39,335 nt of DNA from Flavobacteriales bacterium UBA7519 (GTDB lineage Bacteria; Bacteroidota; Bacteroidia; Flavobacteriales; Weeksellaceae). The first letter of the stretch is position 1, and the number at the start of each line of letters is the position of its first letter. The position numbers and the translations under genes were made by a program. The stretch lies in NCBI GenBank assembly GCA_002476905.1, contig DLND01000157.1, positions 1-39,335 on the forward strand, written 5' to 3'. Shown piece by piece: positions 1-7,972 of this stretch. The notes below the pieces were generated by a model. That model was given only the letters and a program-made list of their open reading frames with translations. It searched no databases and had not been told where the DNA came from.

Positions 1-1
1 T

Positions 2-580
2 TATACACCTCATGTTGTGAAATCTATCGATGGAAAACCAAATCCAGATCCCAGATTCAAGAAAAAACATATGACATTGGTTCAGAATCCACAGTTTTAC
101 AATGTTGTTCTTAAGGGTATGGAAGCAGTAATGCTGAGGGGAACAGGTCGCGGACTGATGTCTAAAGATTTTACTCAATTGGCTAAAACAGGAACTGCAC
201 AAGTTCCTCAAGGAAAGGATAACTCAATTTTTGTTTTGATAGCTCCAGCTGACAAACCGAAAATTGTAGTTGCAGCAGTTATGGAGCATGCTGGTTTTGG
301 TGCAACCTGGGCAGGACCAGCCTGTACCACTATTGCGGAAAAATATGTAACTGGAGAACTGAAAAGAGAACATCTTTACAAAAAAATGATCAGTTCCAGT
401 TTTATGCCTGAATATAGAAGACAGTATATTGCTGACATGAAAAGGAAAGGCTGGTATAAAGAACCACCAGTAGATTCTGTTAAACTAAAGCGTACGAAAG
501 ACAGTCTTCAGGCTTTGGAAAATAAAAAAATTAAAAAAGACAGCGCCAAAGTTAAACCAGTAAAAACTAAATCAAAATGA
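2..580 (+). CDS. mrdA: Penicillin-binding protein 2, C-terminal part (partial)
   Basis: This is the 3' end of a class B penicillin-binding protein, the transpeptidase that cross-links peptidoglycan for sidewall elongation. The frame is open from the window edge, so the start and the SxxK active-site serine are outside. Visible are the KTGTAQ motif (third transpeptidase motif) and the end of the transpeptidase domain, followed by a Lys-rich tail of about 70 residues. The last codons overlap the start of rodA by 4 bases (ATGA), which indicates translational coupling. PBP2 rather than another class B enzyme is inferred mainly from the rodA neighbour. Confidence 0.88.
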   Translation, partial: YTPHVVKSIDGKPNPDPRFKKKHMTLVQNPQFYNVVLKGMEAVMLRGTGRGLMSKDFTQLAKTGTAQVPQGKDNSIFVLIAPADKPKIVVAAVMEHAGFGATWAGPACTTIAEKYVTGELKREHLYKKMISSSFMPEYRRQYIADMKRKGWYKEPPVDSVKLKRTKDSLQALENKKIKKDSAKVKPVKTKSK

Positions 581-1806
581 GATGGGCAGAAGGAATAGAT
601 AAACTTGGCATTGGACTTTATATCCTGCTTTGTGTCTTCGCAATTGTTAATATCTACAGTGTGAAGGCTGAGCTTGGAGAAAAGCAGCTGATTTTTTTCG
701 GCATCTCGTGTTTTGTAGGCATGATTATATTCTTTATGAGAACCAAATTTTTTGAGAATATGTCAGCCATAATTTATGTAGGTGGGGTTTTACTTTTGGT
801 TGGACTTTTTCCTTTCGGGACAGAGATTCTTGGTCAGAAAAACTGGTATAAATTCGGAGGATTTACAATGCAGCCGGTAGAGTTTGCTAAGATAGGAACT
901 GCTTTGATGCTGGCTAACTATGTTTCCAATCCCGATTTTAACCTTAATAACAGAAAAGTTCTTTACACCTCATTAGCTATTGTTGCAATTCCTGGCATTG
1001 TGGTTCTGATGATTCCCGATGTTGGTTCTTTGTTAGTCTTCTTTGCATTTCTGATGGCGCTTTACAGGGAAGGATTGTCAGGTTGGTTATTCGGCGTAAT
1101 ATTTATTTTTGCTGCTGTTTTTTTAGTGTCCATTGCCGTTAATCCATTGTATGTTGTCATTGCGATTTTAGTTATTGCAGCTATTTTTGTTTTTCTAAAT
1201 TTTTACACGATTCAGGGGAATGTGATGTACATCATTGCAATTGTTTTGACAGTTGGAATTCTAAGTGCTCTATCTTATGGCTCACCATACATCTTAACAA
1301 AATTACCAAAACACCAGCGGGAAAGGATAGAAGTTTTATACAAAGGTGAAAAAGCATTCCGGGATACCTCAGGCTACAATTTGCTTTATTCGAAAACAGC
1401 CATTGGTTCCGGCGGACTTGTAGGAAAAGGTTATAAGCAGGGCTCAGTAACACAAGGCAAATTCGTTCCAGAACAGGAAACGGATTACATATTCTGTACA
1501 GTGGGTGAAGAATGGGGCTTTATAGGAAGTACGGTTTTGATTCTTTGCTATGCCGTTTTTATTGGTAGGATCTACTATCTTGCAGAAAATCAGAAATCAA
1601 CATTCAATAGGGTTTTTGGGTATTGTTTTGCCTCCATTTTATTGATTCACTTTGCTATTAATCTTGGGATGGTTATGGGACTTTTTCCTACGGTTGGAAT
1701 TCCTCTTCCTTTTTTTAGTTATGGAGGAAGCTCGCTTTTGGCATTTTCTATTATGACATTTATTTTCTTTAAGCTCAATTATGCAGACAAAAACAGCCTC
1801 GTGTAA
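577..1806 (+). CDS. rodA: Rod shape-determining protein RodA (SEDS glycosyltransferase)
   Basis: SEDS-family peptidoglycan polymerase, 409 residues, about ten hydrophobic membrane segments. The hallmark segment PEQETDYIF contains the conserved Asp of the SEDS active site, followed by GEEWGFIG and the C-terminal signature FPTVGIPLPFFSYGGSS. It partners with the PBP2 encoded just upstream (4-base overlap) to make and cross-link sidewall glycan. The PBP2 neighbour favours RodA over FtsW. No clear terminator of its own is visible before the convergent ABC-F gene. Confidence 0.95.
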   Translation: MRWAEGIDKLGIGLYILLCVFAIVNIYSVKAELGEKQLIFFGISCFVGMIIFFMRTKFFENMSAIIYVGGVLLLVGLFPFGTEILGQKNWYKFGGFTMQPVEFAKIGTALMLANYVSNPDFNLNNRKVLYTSLAIVAIPGIVVLMIPDVGSLLVFFAFLMALYREGLSGWLFGVIFIFAAVFLVSIAVNPLYVVIAILVIAAIFVFLNFYTIQGNVMYIIAIVLTVGILSALSYGSPYILTKLPKHQRERIEVLYKGEKAFRDTSGYNLLYSKTAIGSGGLVGKGYKQGSVTQGKFVPEQETDYIFCTVGEEWGFIGSTVLILCYAVFIGRIYYLAENQKSTFNRVFGYCFASILLIHFAINLGMVMGLFPTVGIPLPFFSYGGSSLLAFSIMTFIFFKLNYADKNSLV

Positions 1807-2112
1807 ACGAAGCTAAATTTTTACTTTTCGAATTGATCAGCTTAATCCATCTTCCGCTCCCTAGGTAATCGAGTGGTCCGACGAAGTCAATCTTTTTAGC
1901 TTATAAGACGTTTTGTTAGATTTGAAATTAAAATCGTTCTGGTAAAAAGTTCTCTATATTGTCCGTATATTTCTTTTAAATTCAAAAAAATCTTCACCAA
2001 GCTGTTCAACCACTTTTTTTTGAAGTTATAAGAAGCAAGAGATCTTATTTCAAAATCAATCAGCCTTTTTTAAAACTAAATATCCATACTCAAAAACGAG
2101 CTGAAATAAAAT
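1807..2112. other. Intergenic region between convergent genes
   Basis: About 300 bases without a plausible gene. It holds one copy of a dispersed hairpin-forming repeat (1844-1896, listed separately). The remainder is AT-rich with no recognisable coding or RNA signal. Confidence 0.6.
1844..1896 (+). repeat. Dispersed intergenic repeat, family 1, copy 1
   Basis: This 53-base stretch is about 75-80% identical to 7605-7658. Shared blocks are CTTCCGCTCCC, GAGTGGT and AAGTCAATCTTTT. CCGCTC (1855-1860) can pair with GAGTGG (1871-1876), including one G-U pair, giving a small hairpin with the variable middle as loop. Both copies lie in intergenic DNA. Confidence 0.6.
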
Positions 2113-2143
2113 AAAAAAAGCACTTCTGGAGAGAAATGCTTTT
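2113..2143 (-). terminator. Terminator of the ABC-F gene
   Basis: On the minus strand AAAAGCA pairs with TGCTTTT (2137-2143 with 2116-2122). The stem is extended inward by a G-U pair and TTC/GAA, and a run of T residues follows at 2119-2113. It lies just after the ABC-F stop codon. Confidence 0.7.
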
Positions 2144-2165
2144 ATGAAATTTTTTTAATCGAGAA

Positions 2166-3788
2166 CTAGGAATACATCTGCTCTTGCAATTCTTTTATTT
2201 TTTTGTCTGCAAGATATTCATCATAAGTCATATCTCTGTCTATGATACCTTTTGGCGTCAGCTCGATGATTCTGTTACATACCGTTTCCAGCAATTCGTG
2301 GTCATGAGAAGATAGTAAAATGTTACCTTTGAAGTTACTCAGGGAGTTGTTCAATGTAGTAATACTTTCCAGATCCAAGTGGTTGGTGGGCTCATCCAAA
2401 AGAAGAACATTAGCTTTCTGAAGCATCATTCTGCTAAACATACAACGCATTTTTTCACCTCCGGAAAGAACTTTACAAGATTTTAGCGCTTCATCTCCTG
2501 AAAATAACATTCTTCCCAGGAAACCTCTCATAAATTCTTCGTGTCTTTCCTCATCGTTTTTAGTAAATTGTCTTAGCCAATCTACCAGGTTTGCATCTTC
2601 TTGGAAATAATCTGTATTATCCAATGGCATATAAGATTGGTTGGTTGTTACGCCCCAGTTGTAAGTGCCTTTATCCGCTTCCGTAGTGCCGGAAATGATT
2701 TGGAAAAACTCTGTTATAGCTAATGAATTTCGGGAAATAACAGCTACTTTATCGCCTTTCTTAAGGTTGAGGTCAATATTGGAGAACAGTAATTCGCCGT
2801 CTTTTGTTTTTTCAAGACCCTTTACATCCAAGATCTGATCGCCCACTTCTCTTTCCATATCGAAAATAATCGCAGGATAACGTCTTGATGACGGTTTGAT
2901 ATCATCGATGTTCAGTTTGTCGATCATCTTTTTACGCGCAGTTGCCTGCTTTGCTTTCGCTACGTTGGAGCTGAATCTTGCGATGAAATCCTGTAATTCT
3001 TTCTTCTTTTCTTCCGCTTTTTTATTAGCCTGAGCTCTTTGTCTCGTTGCTAATTGAGATGCCTGATACCAGAAGGAGTAGTTTCCAGTGTAAAGATTCA
3101 ATTTAGAATAATCCAAATCTCCAATATGCGTACAAACCGCATCTAAGAAGTGACGGTCGTGAGATACAACAATTACCGTATTTTCATAATCAGCCAGGAA
3201 ATCTTCTAACCAGGCAATAGTGGCGATGTCCAAGTCATTGGTAGGCTCATCCAGAATCAGAACGTCAGGATTTCCAAATAACGCCTGAGCTAGTAATACT
3301 CTTACTTTGTCCTTGTTTTCCAGTTCTGACATCATTTGCCAATGCATGTCATCCTTGATTCCAACGTTGGAAAGCATGGTCTGTGCATCAGCCTCGGAGT
3401 TCCAGCCTCCCATTTCATCGTAAAGAACGCCTAACTCTCCGGCCTTGATTCCGTCTTCGTCAGAAAAATCCTCTTTTGCATAAAGCGCATCCATCTCTTC
3501 CTTGATTTCAAACAGTTTCTTGTTTCCTCTCAGAACCGTTTCTAAAACTGTGAAATTATCATAAGCAAAGTGATCCTGCTCCAGAACAGACATTCTTTTT
3601 CCCGGCTCCAGAGAAACGTTACCAGAAGTGGATTCCTGCTTTCCACTCAATATTTTGAGGAATGTAGATTTACCGGCGCCGTTTGCACCAATTATCCCAT
3701 AACAATTTCCTTTCGTGAATTTTATATTAACTTCGTCAAAGAGAACTCTCTTCCCGAACTGTAATGATAAATTAGATACTGTTAACAT
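2166..3788 (-). CDS. ABC-F family ATPase, YbiT-like
   Basis: Soluble protein of 540 residues with two ABC ATPase domains and no membrane segments. ABC-F proteins bind the ribosomal E site and relieve stalled translation or provide antibiotic protection. Domain 1 has Walker A GANGAGKST (about 35-43), a weak signature (MSELENKDKVRVLLAQ) and Walker B VLILDEPTNDLD with SHDRHFL. A charged linker follows. Domain 2 has signature LSGGEKMRCMF, Walker B LLLDEPTNHLD and SSHDHELL. Its Walker A position reads VISRNSLAITEFF, so the GxxGxGKST loop is lost. Length and sequence are closest to E. coli YbiT. It is divergent from smpB. Confidence 0.92.
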   Translation of the reverse strand: MLTVSNLSLQFGKRVLFDEVNIKFTKGNCYGIIGANGAGKSTFLKILSGKQESTSGNVSLEPGKRMSVLEQDHFAYDNFTVLETVLRGNKKLFEIKEEMDALYAKEDFSDEDGIKAGELGVLYDEMGGWNSEADAQTMLSNVGIKDDMHWQMMSELENKDKVRVLLAQALFGNPDVLILDEPTNDLDIATIAWLEDFLADYENTVIVVSHDRHFLDAVCTHIGDLDYSKLNLYTGNYSFWYQASQLATRQRAQANKKAEEKKKELQDFIARFSSNVAKAKQATARKKMIDKLNIDDIKPSSRRYPAIIFDMEREVGDQILDVKGLEKTKDGELLFSNIDLNLKKGDKVAVISRNSLAITEFFQIISGTTEADKGTYNWGVTTNQSYMPLDNTDYFQEDANLVDWLRQFTKNDEERHEEFMRGFLGRMLFSGDEALKSCKVLSGGEKMRCMFSRMMLQKANVLLLDEPTNHLDLESITTLNNSLSNFKGNILLSSHDHELLETVCNRIIELTPKGIIDRDMTYDEYLADKKIKELQEQMYS

Positions 3789-3808
3789 ATTGTTTTGTAA
3801 ATTTGTTG

Positions 3809-3816
3809 CAAAATTA
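3809..3816 (-). promoter_or_regulatory. Probable -7 element for the ABC-F gene
   Basis: TAATTTTG on the minus strand matches the Bacteroidota -7 consensus TAnnTTTG and lies 20 bases before the start codon. No convincing -33 TTG at the usual distance is seen. Confidence 0.35.
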
Positions 3817-3859
3817 CGAAAATAAGTTGGGATAGTGAAGTCTCGCTAAGCATTAACAT

Positions 3860-4324
3860 ATGAAAGTTAAAATTGAAAAAACTGTTAATATTCTCAATAA
3901 ACGTGCTCGCTTTGAGTATGAAATTCTAGAGGAATATGAAGCTGGTATTGTACTGACAGGTACAGAGATAAAATCTCTTCGATCTTCCAAAGCATCCATT
4001 ACAGAAAGCTTTTGCCAGTTTATTGAGGATGAACTGTATGTCATTAATATGATGATAGATGAGTATAAACTAGGTACTTTTTATAATCATAAAATAAAAA
4101 GGGAACGAAAGTTGCTACTGCATAAATACGAATTGCAAAAACTTAAAAAAAAGTTAAAAGATGTTGGCAATACTATAATCCCTCTAAAGCTTTATATCAA
4201 TAATAATGGTAAGGCAAAACTTCTGGTTTCCCTTGCAAGAGGGAAGAAACTCTATGATAAAAGAGAGGCTATAAAAGATAGAGAGAATAAAGTGAACATT
4301 CAGCGATTGTTAAAGAAAAACTAA
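3860..4324 (+). CDS. smpB: SsrA-binding protein SmpB
   Basis: Partner of tmRNA in trans-translation, rescuing ribosomes stalled on broken messages. The protein has 154 residues, the usual length. Family motifs are GIVLTGTEIKSLR (about 29-41), the KRERKLLLHK stretch, and LARGKKLYDKR, followed by a basic C-terminal tail that enters the mRNA channel. It is transcribed away from the ABC-F gene across 71 bases. No tmRNA gene is seen nearby. Confidence 0.96.
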   Translation: MKVKIEKTVNILNKRARFEYEILEEYEAGIVLTGTEIKSLRSSKASITESFCQFIEDELYVINMMIDEYKLGTFYNHKIKRERKLLLHKYELQKLKKKLKDVGNTIIPLKLYINNNGKAKLLVSLARGKKLYDKREAIKDRENKVNIQRLLKKN

Positions 4325-4331
4325 AAAAACT

Positions 4332-4362
4332 TTGTTTATAAAGAAAAATTATATTTATTTTG
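4332..4362 (+). promoter_or_regulatory. Possible promoter of the OmpA-family gene
   Basis: TTG (4332-4334) and a near-match -7 box TATTTTG (4356-4362) are separated by 21 bases. The box has one base fewer than TAnnTTTG. It lies about 30 bases before the start codon. Confidence 0.3.
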
Positions 4363-4391
4363 CATTATCAATTATTTAATCATTTAATTCT

Positions 4392-5882
4392 ATGAAAAAT
4401 CTAAAATTAGGAATTTCAGCATTGGCACTTACGGTTGCCTCTACTGTTTTCGCACAAACTACTACCAATCCTTGGGTGATCGGTGTGGGTGCTCATGGAG
4501 TGAATCACGTTGCTCAAAGAAATAATTTCAGCAATACGTTCTCATTCAACAATTTTAAAGAAAATTTATTTGGTGTATCTAAATATTCAATTACACCGCC
4601 ACTTTCTAAATTAACTGTTGCAAGAAGCCTTGGGAAAGGTTTAGTTCTTGACTGGCAAACGACTGTTGGAAATGTTGACAACAAGAGATTTGCTATGGAT
4701 AAAGAATTTTTCTTGATGACAGGTCTTGGTCTTCAATTCAAAGCAGCAGGTCTTCTTTGGGATGAAGAATCTTGGTTTGATCCTTATTTGAGAGTTGGAG
4801 CTAACTATCTAAGACACGACTATACAGGTCTTACTTTCCCAAGAACGGATACTAAATCAGGTGAGGTTTATGGAGCATACAATGAGGATGGTGATCTTAC
4901 TGGAAAAGCAAATCACTTTACTGTAAGTACAGGTGCTGGTATTAACTTCTGGGTGACTAAAAACTTCGGTTTAGGCGTACAAGGAGATTATGTAACAACT
5001 CCAGTTGATAAAACTGGCGTACCTAACTTCTGGCAAGCTTCCGCTTCATTATTGTTCAGATTTGGAAATACTGACAGAGATAAAGACGGAATTCCAGATA
5101 AAGATGACAGATGTCCTGATACGCCAGGTTTACCTGAGTTCCAAGGATGTCCTGATACAGATGGAGACGGTATTCCAGATATCGATGATCAATGTCCAGA
5201 CGTAGCTGGTCCAAAAGAAAACAATGGTTGTCCTTGGCCAGATACAGATGGTGATGGTGTACTAGACAAAGATGATGCTTGTCCTACAGTTCCTGGTCCA
5301 GCAGAAAACAAAGGTTGCCCTTGGCCAGATACAGATGGTGATGGTGTACTAGATAAAGATGATGCTTGTCCTACAGTTCCAGGTCTTCCTGAATACCAAG
5401 GTTGCCCTAAACCAGCTTCTGCTTATGCTACTGAAGCAACAGGTGCTCTAACTAACATTTTGTTTGATTTCAACAAAGCTACATTAAGACCAGAATCTTA
5501 TGGTAAATTGGATCAGGCTGCTGAAATCTTGAGAGGTGCAAAAGATGCTACATTCCTTGTAACTGGTCACACAGACGCTAAAGGATCTGAAGCATATAAC
5601 TTGAAACTTTCTAGAGAGAGAGCTGCTTCTGTAGTTAAAGCACTTGAAGCTAGAGGTGTTAACCCAAGCCAATTAAAATCAGTTGGTGTTGGTAAAAGAG
5701 ATGCAAAAGTTCCTGCTACAGCATCTGATGCTGAAAGACAAGCTGATAGAAAAGTAGTTGTTGAAGCTGTAAATGGTGCAGCTTGGGACGCTCTTCGAAA
5801 ATCAGATCTTCCAGTAGTTGAGAAAAAAGTTGTGAAAAAAGCTCCAGCTAAGAAAAAAGCTCCAGCTAAAAAGAAAAAATAA
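4392..5882 (+). CDS. OmpA-family outer membrane protein with thrombospondin type 3 repeats
   Basis: Outer membrane protein of 496 residues. In order: signal peptide ending at VFA-QT (about residue 22), an N-terminal beta-barrel-like region (to about 225), four Asp-rich calcium-binding type 3 repeats of the form DxDGxxDxxDxCP with GCP spacers (about 228-340), and an OmpA peptidoglycan-binding domain (ILFDFNKATLRPES, then VTGHTDAKGSEAYNLKLSRERA). A Lys/Ala-rich tail ends the protein. It probably links the outer membrane to peptidoglycan. Two 87-base repeat units (5226-5399) are nearly identical. A strong terminator follows, consistent with a monocistronic, highly expressed gene. Confidence 0.95.
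   Translation: MKNLKLGISALALTVASTVFAQTTTNPWVIGVGAHGVNHVAQRNNFSNTFSFNNFKENLFGVSKYSITPPLSKLTVARSLGKGLVLDWQTTVGNVDNKRFAMDKEFFLMTGLGLQFKAAGLLWDEESWFDPYLRVGANYLRHDYTGLTFPRTDTKSGEVYGAYNEDGDLTGKANHFTVSTGAGINFWVTKNFGLGVQGDYVTTPVDKTGVPNFWQASASLLFRFGNTDRDKDGIPDKDDRCPDTPGLPEFQGCPDTDGDGIPDIDDQCPDVAGPKENNGCPWPDTDGDGVLDKDDACPTVPGPAENKGCPWPDTDGDGVLDKDDACPTVPGLPEYQGCPKPASAYATEATGALTNILFDFNKATLRPESYGKLDQAAEILRGAKDATFLVTGHTDAKGSEAYNLKLSRERAASVVKALEARGVNPSQLKSVGVGKRDAKVPATASDAERQADRKVVVEAVNGAAWDALRKSDLPVVEKKVVKKAPAKKKAPAKKKK
5226..5399 (+). repeat. Tandem 87-base duplication within the OmpA-family gene
   Basis: Two in-frame units, 5226-5312 and 5313-5399, each encode one 29-residue calcium-binding repeat. The first roughly 68 bases of each are identical apart from about two silent changes, which suggests recent duplication or gene conversion. 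Confidence 0.85.
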
Positions 5883-5908
5883 TTTTAAATAATTAATTTT
5901 CTAAATAT

Positions 5909-5944
5909 AAATACCTCCAATTTTATTGGAGGTATTTTTTTTGT
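5909..5944 (+). terminator. Terminator of the OmpA-family gene
   Basis: A perfect 12-base-pair stem (AAATACCTCCAA with TTGGAGGTATTT, loop TTTTA) runs straight into a run of eight or more T residues. Confidence 0.92.
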
Positions 5945-5957
5945 TTTCAGATTTCAG

Positions 5958-5965
5958 TAGTTTTG
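5958..5965 (+). promoter_or_regulatory. Probable -7 element for the YebC-family gene
   Basis: TAGTTTTG matches TAnnTTTG and ends 21 bases before the start codon. No -33 TTG at 19-23 bases is present. Confidence 0.35.
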
Positions 5966-5986
5966 TACAAATAAATTAATCACAAA

Positions 5987-6727
5987 ATGGGAAGAGCGTT
6001 CGAGTATAGAAAAGCCTCAAAAATGGCCAGATGGGATAAGATGGCCAAAACATTTTCAAAAATAGGAAAAGATATTGCCTTAGCGGTAAAAGCTGGCGGA
6101 ACTGACCCAGAATCTAATCCTGCACTCAGAAGATGTATTCAAAATGCTAAAGGTGCCAATATGCCTAAGGATAATGTAGAAAGGGCTATAAAAAAAGCAA
6201 GTGGTGCAGACGCTGAAAATTACGAAGAAATCACTTACGAAGGATACGGACAAGGTGGTGTAGCTTTTTTTGTAGAATGTACTACTAACAATCCAACCAG
6301 AACTGTAGCTAACGTTAGAGCTATTTTTAATAAGTTTGACGGTAACTTAGGTAAGAATGGCGAGTTAGCTTTTATATTCGACAGAAAAGGGATTTTTACG
6401 ATTGATAAATCTCAAATTAAGTCTGAATGGGATGATTTCGAGATGGAAATGATTGACGGTGGCGCAGAAGAAATTGATCAGGACGAAAACGAAGTATTAA
6501 TTACAACTGCTTTCGAAGATTTCGGTTCAATGTCTCATAAGTTAGATGAACTCGGAATCGAGGCAAAAAGTGCCGAATTACAAAGAATTCCCAATAATAC
6601 CAAGGGAATGACCGATGACCAGTTCAAAGCCAATATGAAGATGCTAGAACGCTTCGAGGAAGATGACGATGTTCAGAACGTATTTCACAATATGGAGTTC
6701 ACAGAAGAACAATTGGAGTCAATGTAA
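5987..6727 (+). CDS. YebC/PmpR (TACO1) family protein
   Basis: Protein of 246 residues starting with the family signature MGRAFEYRKASKMARWDKMAKTF and containing GGxDPESNPALR (about 36-48) and AKGANMPKDNVERAIKKA (about 54-71). The three-domain family is annotated either as DNA-binding regulators or, as for TACO1 and YebC2, as translation factors that help ribosomes through proline-rich stretches. The sequence does not tell which applies. It stands alone between terminators. Confidence 0.93.
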   Translation: MGRAFEYRKASKMARWDKMAKTFSKIGKDIALAVKAGGTDPESNPALRRCIQNAKGANMPKDNVERAIKKASGADAENYEEITYEGYGQGGVAFFVECTTNNPTRTVANVRAIFNKFDGNLGKNGELAFIFDRKGIFTIDKSQIKSEWDDFEMEMIDGGAEEIDQDENEVLITTAFEDFGSMSHKLDELGIEAKSAELQRIPNNTKGMTDDQFKANMKMLERFEEDDDVQNVFHNMEFTEEQLESM

Positions 6728-6745
6728 TATAGAAATCAAAGCATA

Positions 6746-6775
6746 AAAAATCCCGACTAAAAAGCCGGGATTTTT
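6746..6775 (+). terminator. Terminator between yebC-like gene and rpmA (probably bidirectional)
   Basis: AAAAATCCCG (6746-6755) pairs with CGGGATTTTT (6766-6775) around a 10-base loop. The A tract and T tract make it usable by the convergent genes on both strands. Confidence 0.85.
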
Positions 6776-6798
6776 ATTTTATAAAACGCTGTTAATTA

Positions 6799-7056
6799 TT
6801 ATGCGTTTGGTTCAACAGAAACAAAAGATCTGTTGTTTGCTTTCTTTCTGAAAACTACTTTACCGTCTACCAATGCAAACAAAGTATGGTCTTTACCCAT
6901 ACCAACGTTTTCACCTGGGTGGTGTTGTGTGCCTCTTTGTCTGATGATGATGTTACCGGCAATAGCTTCTTGACCTCCGAAAATCTTAACACCTAGTCTT
7001 TTAGAGTGAGATTCTCTACCGTTTTTGGAACTACCGACTCCTTTCTTGTGTGCCAT
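6799..7056 (-). CDS. rpmA: 50S ribosomal protein L27
   Basis: Protein of 85 residues, standard length for L27, which sits near the peptidyl transferase centre. The N-terminus [20 protein letters not shown] and the segment [17 protein letters not shown] are diagnostic. There is no cleaved N-terminal extension as in Firmicutes. It lies 28 bases downstream of rplU on the same strand and is surely co-transcribed with it. Confidence 0.98.
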   Translation of the reverse strand: MAHKKGVGSSKNGRESHSKRLGVKIFGGQEAIAGNIIIRQRGTQHHPGENVGMGKDHTLFALVDGKVVFRKKANNRSFVSVEPNA

Positions 7057-7084
7057 CTTATTTTAAGCTTTTTTGGATTAAAAA

Positions 7085-7480
7085 TTATTCAGCAGATTCG
7101 CTGGTTTCTGTTACTTCAGCTTTAGCAGCTTTTTTAGGAGCAGCTTTTTTAGCCTCTTTTTTCGCACCGTCAAATCCAGTAATACTAGTTACAAGAATTT
7201 GAGTTAATTGCTGTCTGTGACCATTTTTCTTAGCATAACCTTTTCTTCTTTTCTTTTTGAAAACGATTACTTTGTCAGCCTGAACGTGGTCAAGAATTTC
7301 TACATCTACGGTGATACCGCTTACAGCCGGGGCACCTACAGTTACTGCACCGTTTACAGTAAGAAGAACTTTATCAAAAGAAACTTTCGCTCCTTTATCT
7401 CCTTTCAAACGGTTCACAAACAACTTTTGGTTTTGCTCAACTTTGTATTGAAGCCCTGCTATTTCTACAATTGCAAACAT
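7085..7480 (-). CDS. rplU: 50S ribosomal protein L21
   Basis: L21 binds 23S rRNA. The first about 103 residues form the conserved domain (MFAIVEIAGLQYKVE, then KKKRRKGYAKKNGHRQQ, then TSITGF). A 25-residue Ala/Lys then acidic tail follows, an extension common in this phylum. It is the first gene of the rplU-rpmA operon and has the clearest protein-gene promoter in the window. Confidence 0.97.
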   Translation of the reverse strand: MFAIVEIAGLQYKVEQNQKLFVNRLKGDKGAKVSFDKVLLTVNGAVTVGAPAVSGITVDVEILDHVQADKVIVFKKKRRKGYAKKNGHRQQLTQILVTSITGFDGAKKEAKKAAPKKAAKAEVTETSESAE

Positions 7481-7511
7481 TGTTTATAAATTTTTATAAT
7501 TATTCGAGGTG

Positions 7512-7542
7512 CAAAAGTAAACAATTTCTTTGAAAATCACAA
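7512..7542 (-). promoter_or_regulatory. Promoter of rplU-rpmA
   Basis: On the minus strand TTG (7542-7540), 20 bases, then TACTTTTG (7519-7512) fits the Bacteroidota -33/-7 consensus. Transcription should begin about 25 bases before the L21 start codon. Confidence 0.65.
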
Positions 7543-7604
7543 TATTAATTGTAAAAAATTAAATATTTGAATTTAAGAATTTTTTAATTTTATTTGTGCA
7601 GCAT

Positions 7605-7658
7605 AATCCGCCTTCCGCTCCCAAACCTAACGGAGTGGTTCGACTAAGTCAATCTTTT
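7605..7658 (+). repeat. Dispersed intergenic repeat, family 1, copy 2
   Basis: Second copy of the element at 1844-1896. CCGCTCC (7615-7621) can pair with GGAGTGG (7632-7638), one pair being G-U, giving a 7-pair stem stronger than in copy 1. Confidence 0.65.
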
Positions 7659-7753
7659 CACTACACTACGTTGCGTAAAAAGGATTTACGCTCAAGTCGG
7701 GCTGCAGATTCTACATAAAAATAAACTTTCAATTAAAATAACACCATTTGTTA

Positions 7754-7817
7754 TTTCTTAGGAAACCTAACGAAGTATTTCAGCGAGTCAATTTTAATAG
7801 ATTGGATTCCTAAGAAA
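7754..7817. repeat. Inverted repeat enclosing a family 1 relative
   Basis: TTTCTTAGGAA (7754-7764) and its exact reverse complement TTCCTAAGAAA (7807-7817) flank 42 bases. The interior, 7765-7795, contains CCTAACGAAGT and GAGTCAATTTT and resembles the 3' half of the family 1 repeat. Confidence 0.6.
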
Positions 7818-7829
7818 GGATGACTCTTT

Positions 7830-7911
7830 GCTAAGTTTTACGGCTTTGCGACCATAAAAATGTTTTCAATAATAATAAATAAAAATCTTTGCGCACTTTG
7901 CGTTTAAAAAA
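7830..7911 (+). repeat. Dispersed intergenic repeat, family 2, copy A
   Basis: An about 82-base stretch related to the reverse complement of 37931-38016. Shared blocks in order are AGTTTTACG, AAAAAT, TTTTCAATAA, GCGC and TTTGCGTT, ending in an A run. Together with the family 1 copies it fills the gap between rplU and the GH3-like gene; no gene is visible in 7543-7972. Confidence 0.65.
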
Positions 7912-7972
7912 CATATTCAAATTAACAGATATAGAAGATAAACTCTAAATTTGACAATTGAAAATTTTATCA

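Noticed and set aside
3570..3764. Antisense open frames inside the ABC-F gene and many other genes
   Set aside because: They lie opposite well-conserved coding sequence and have no family signature; they are shadows of the real genes.
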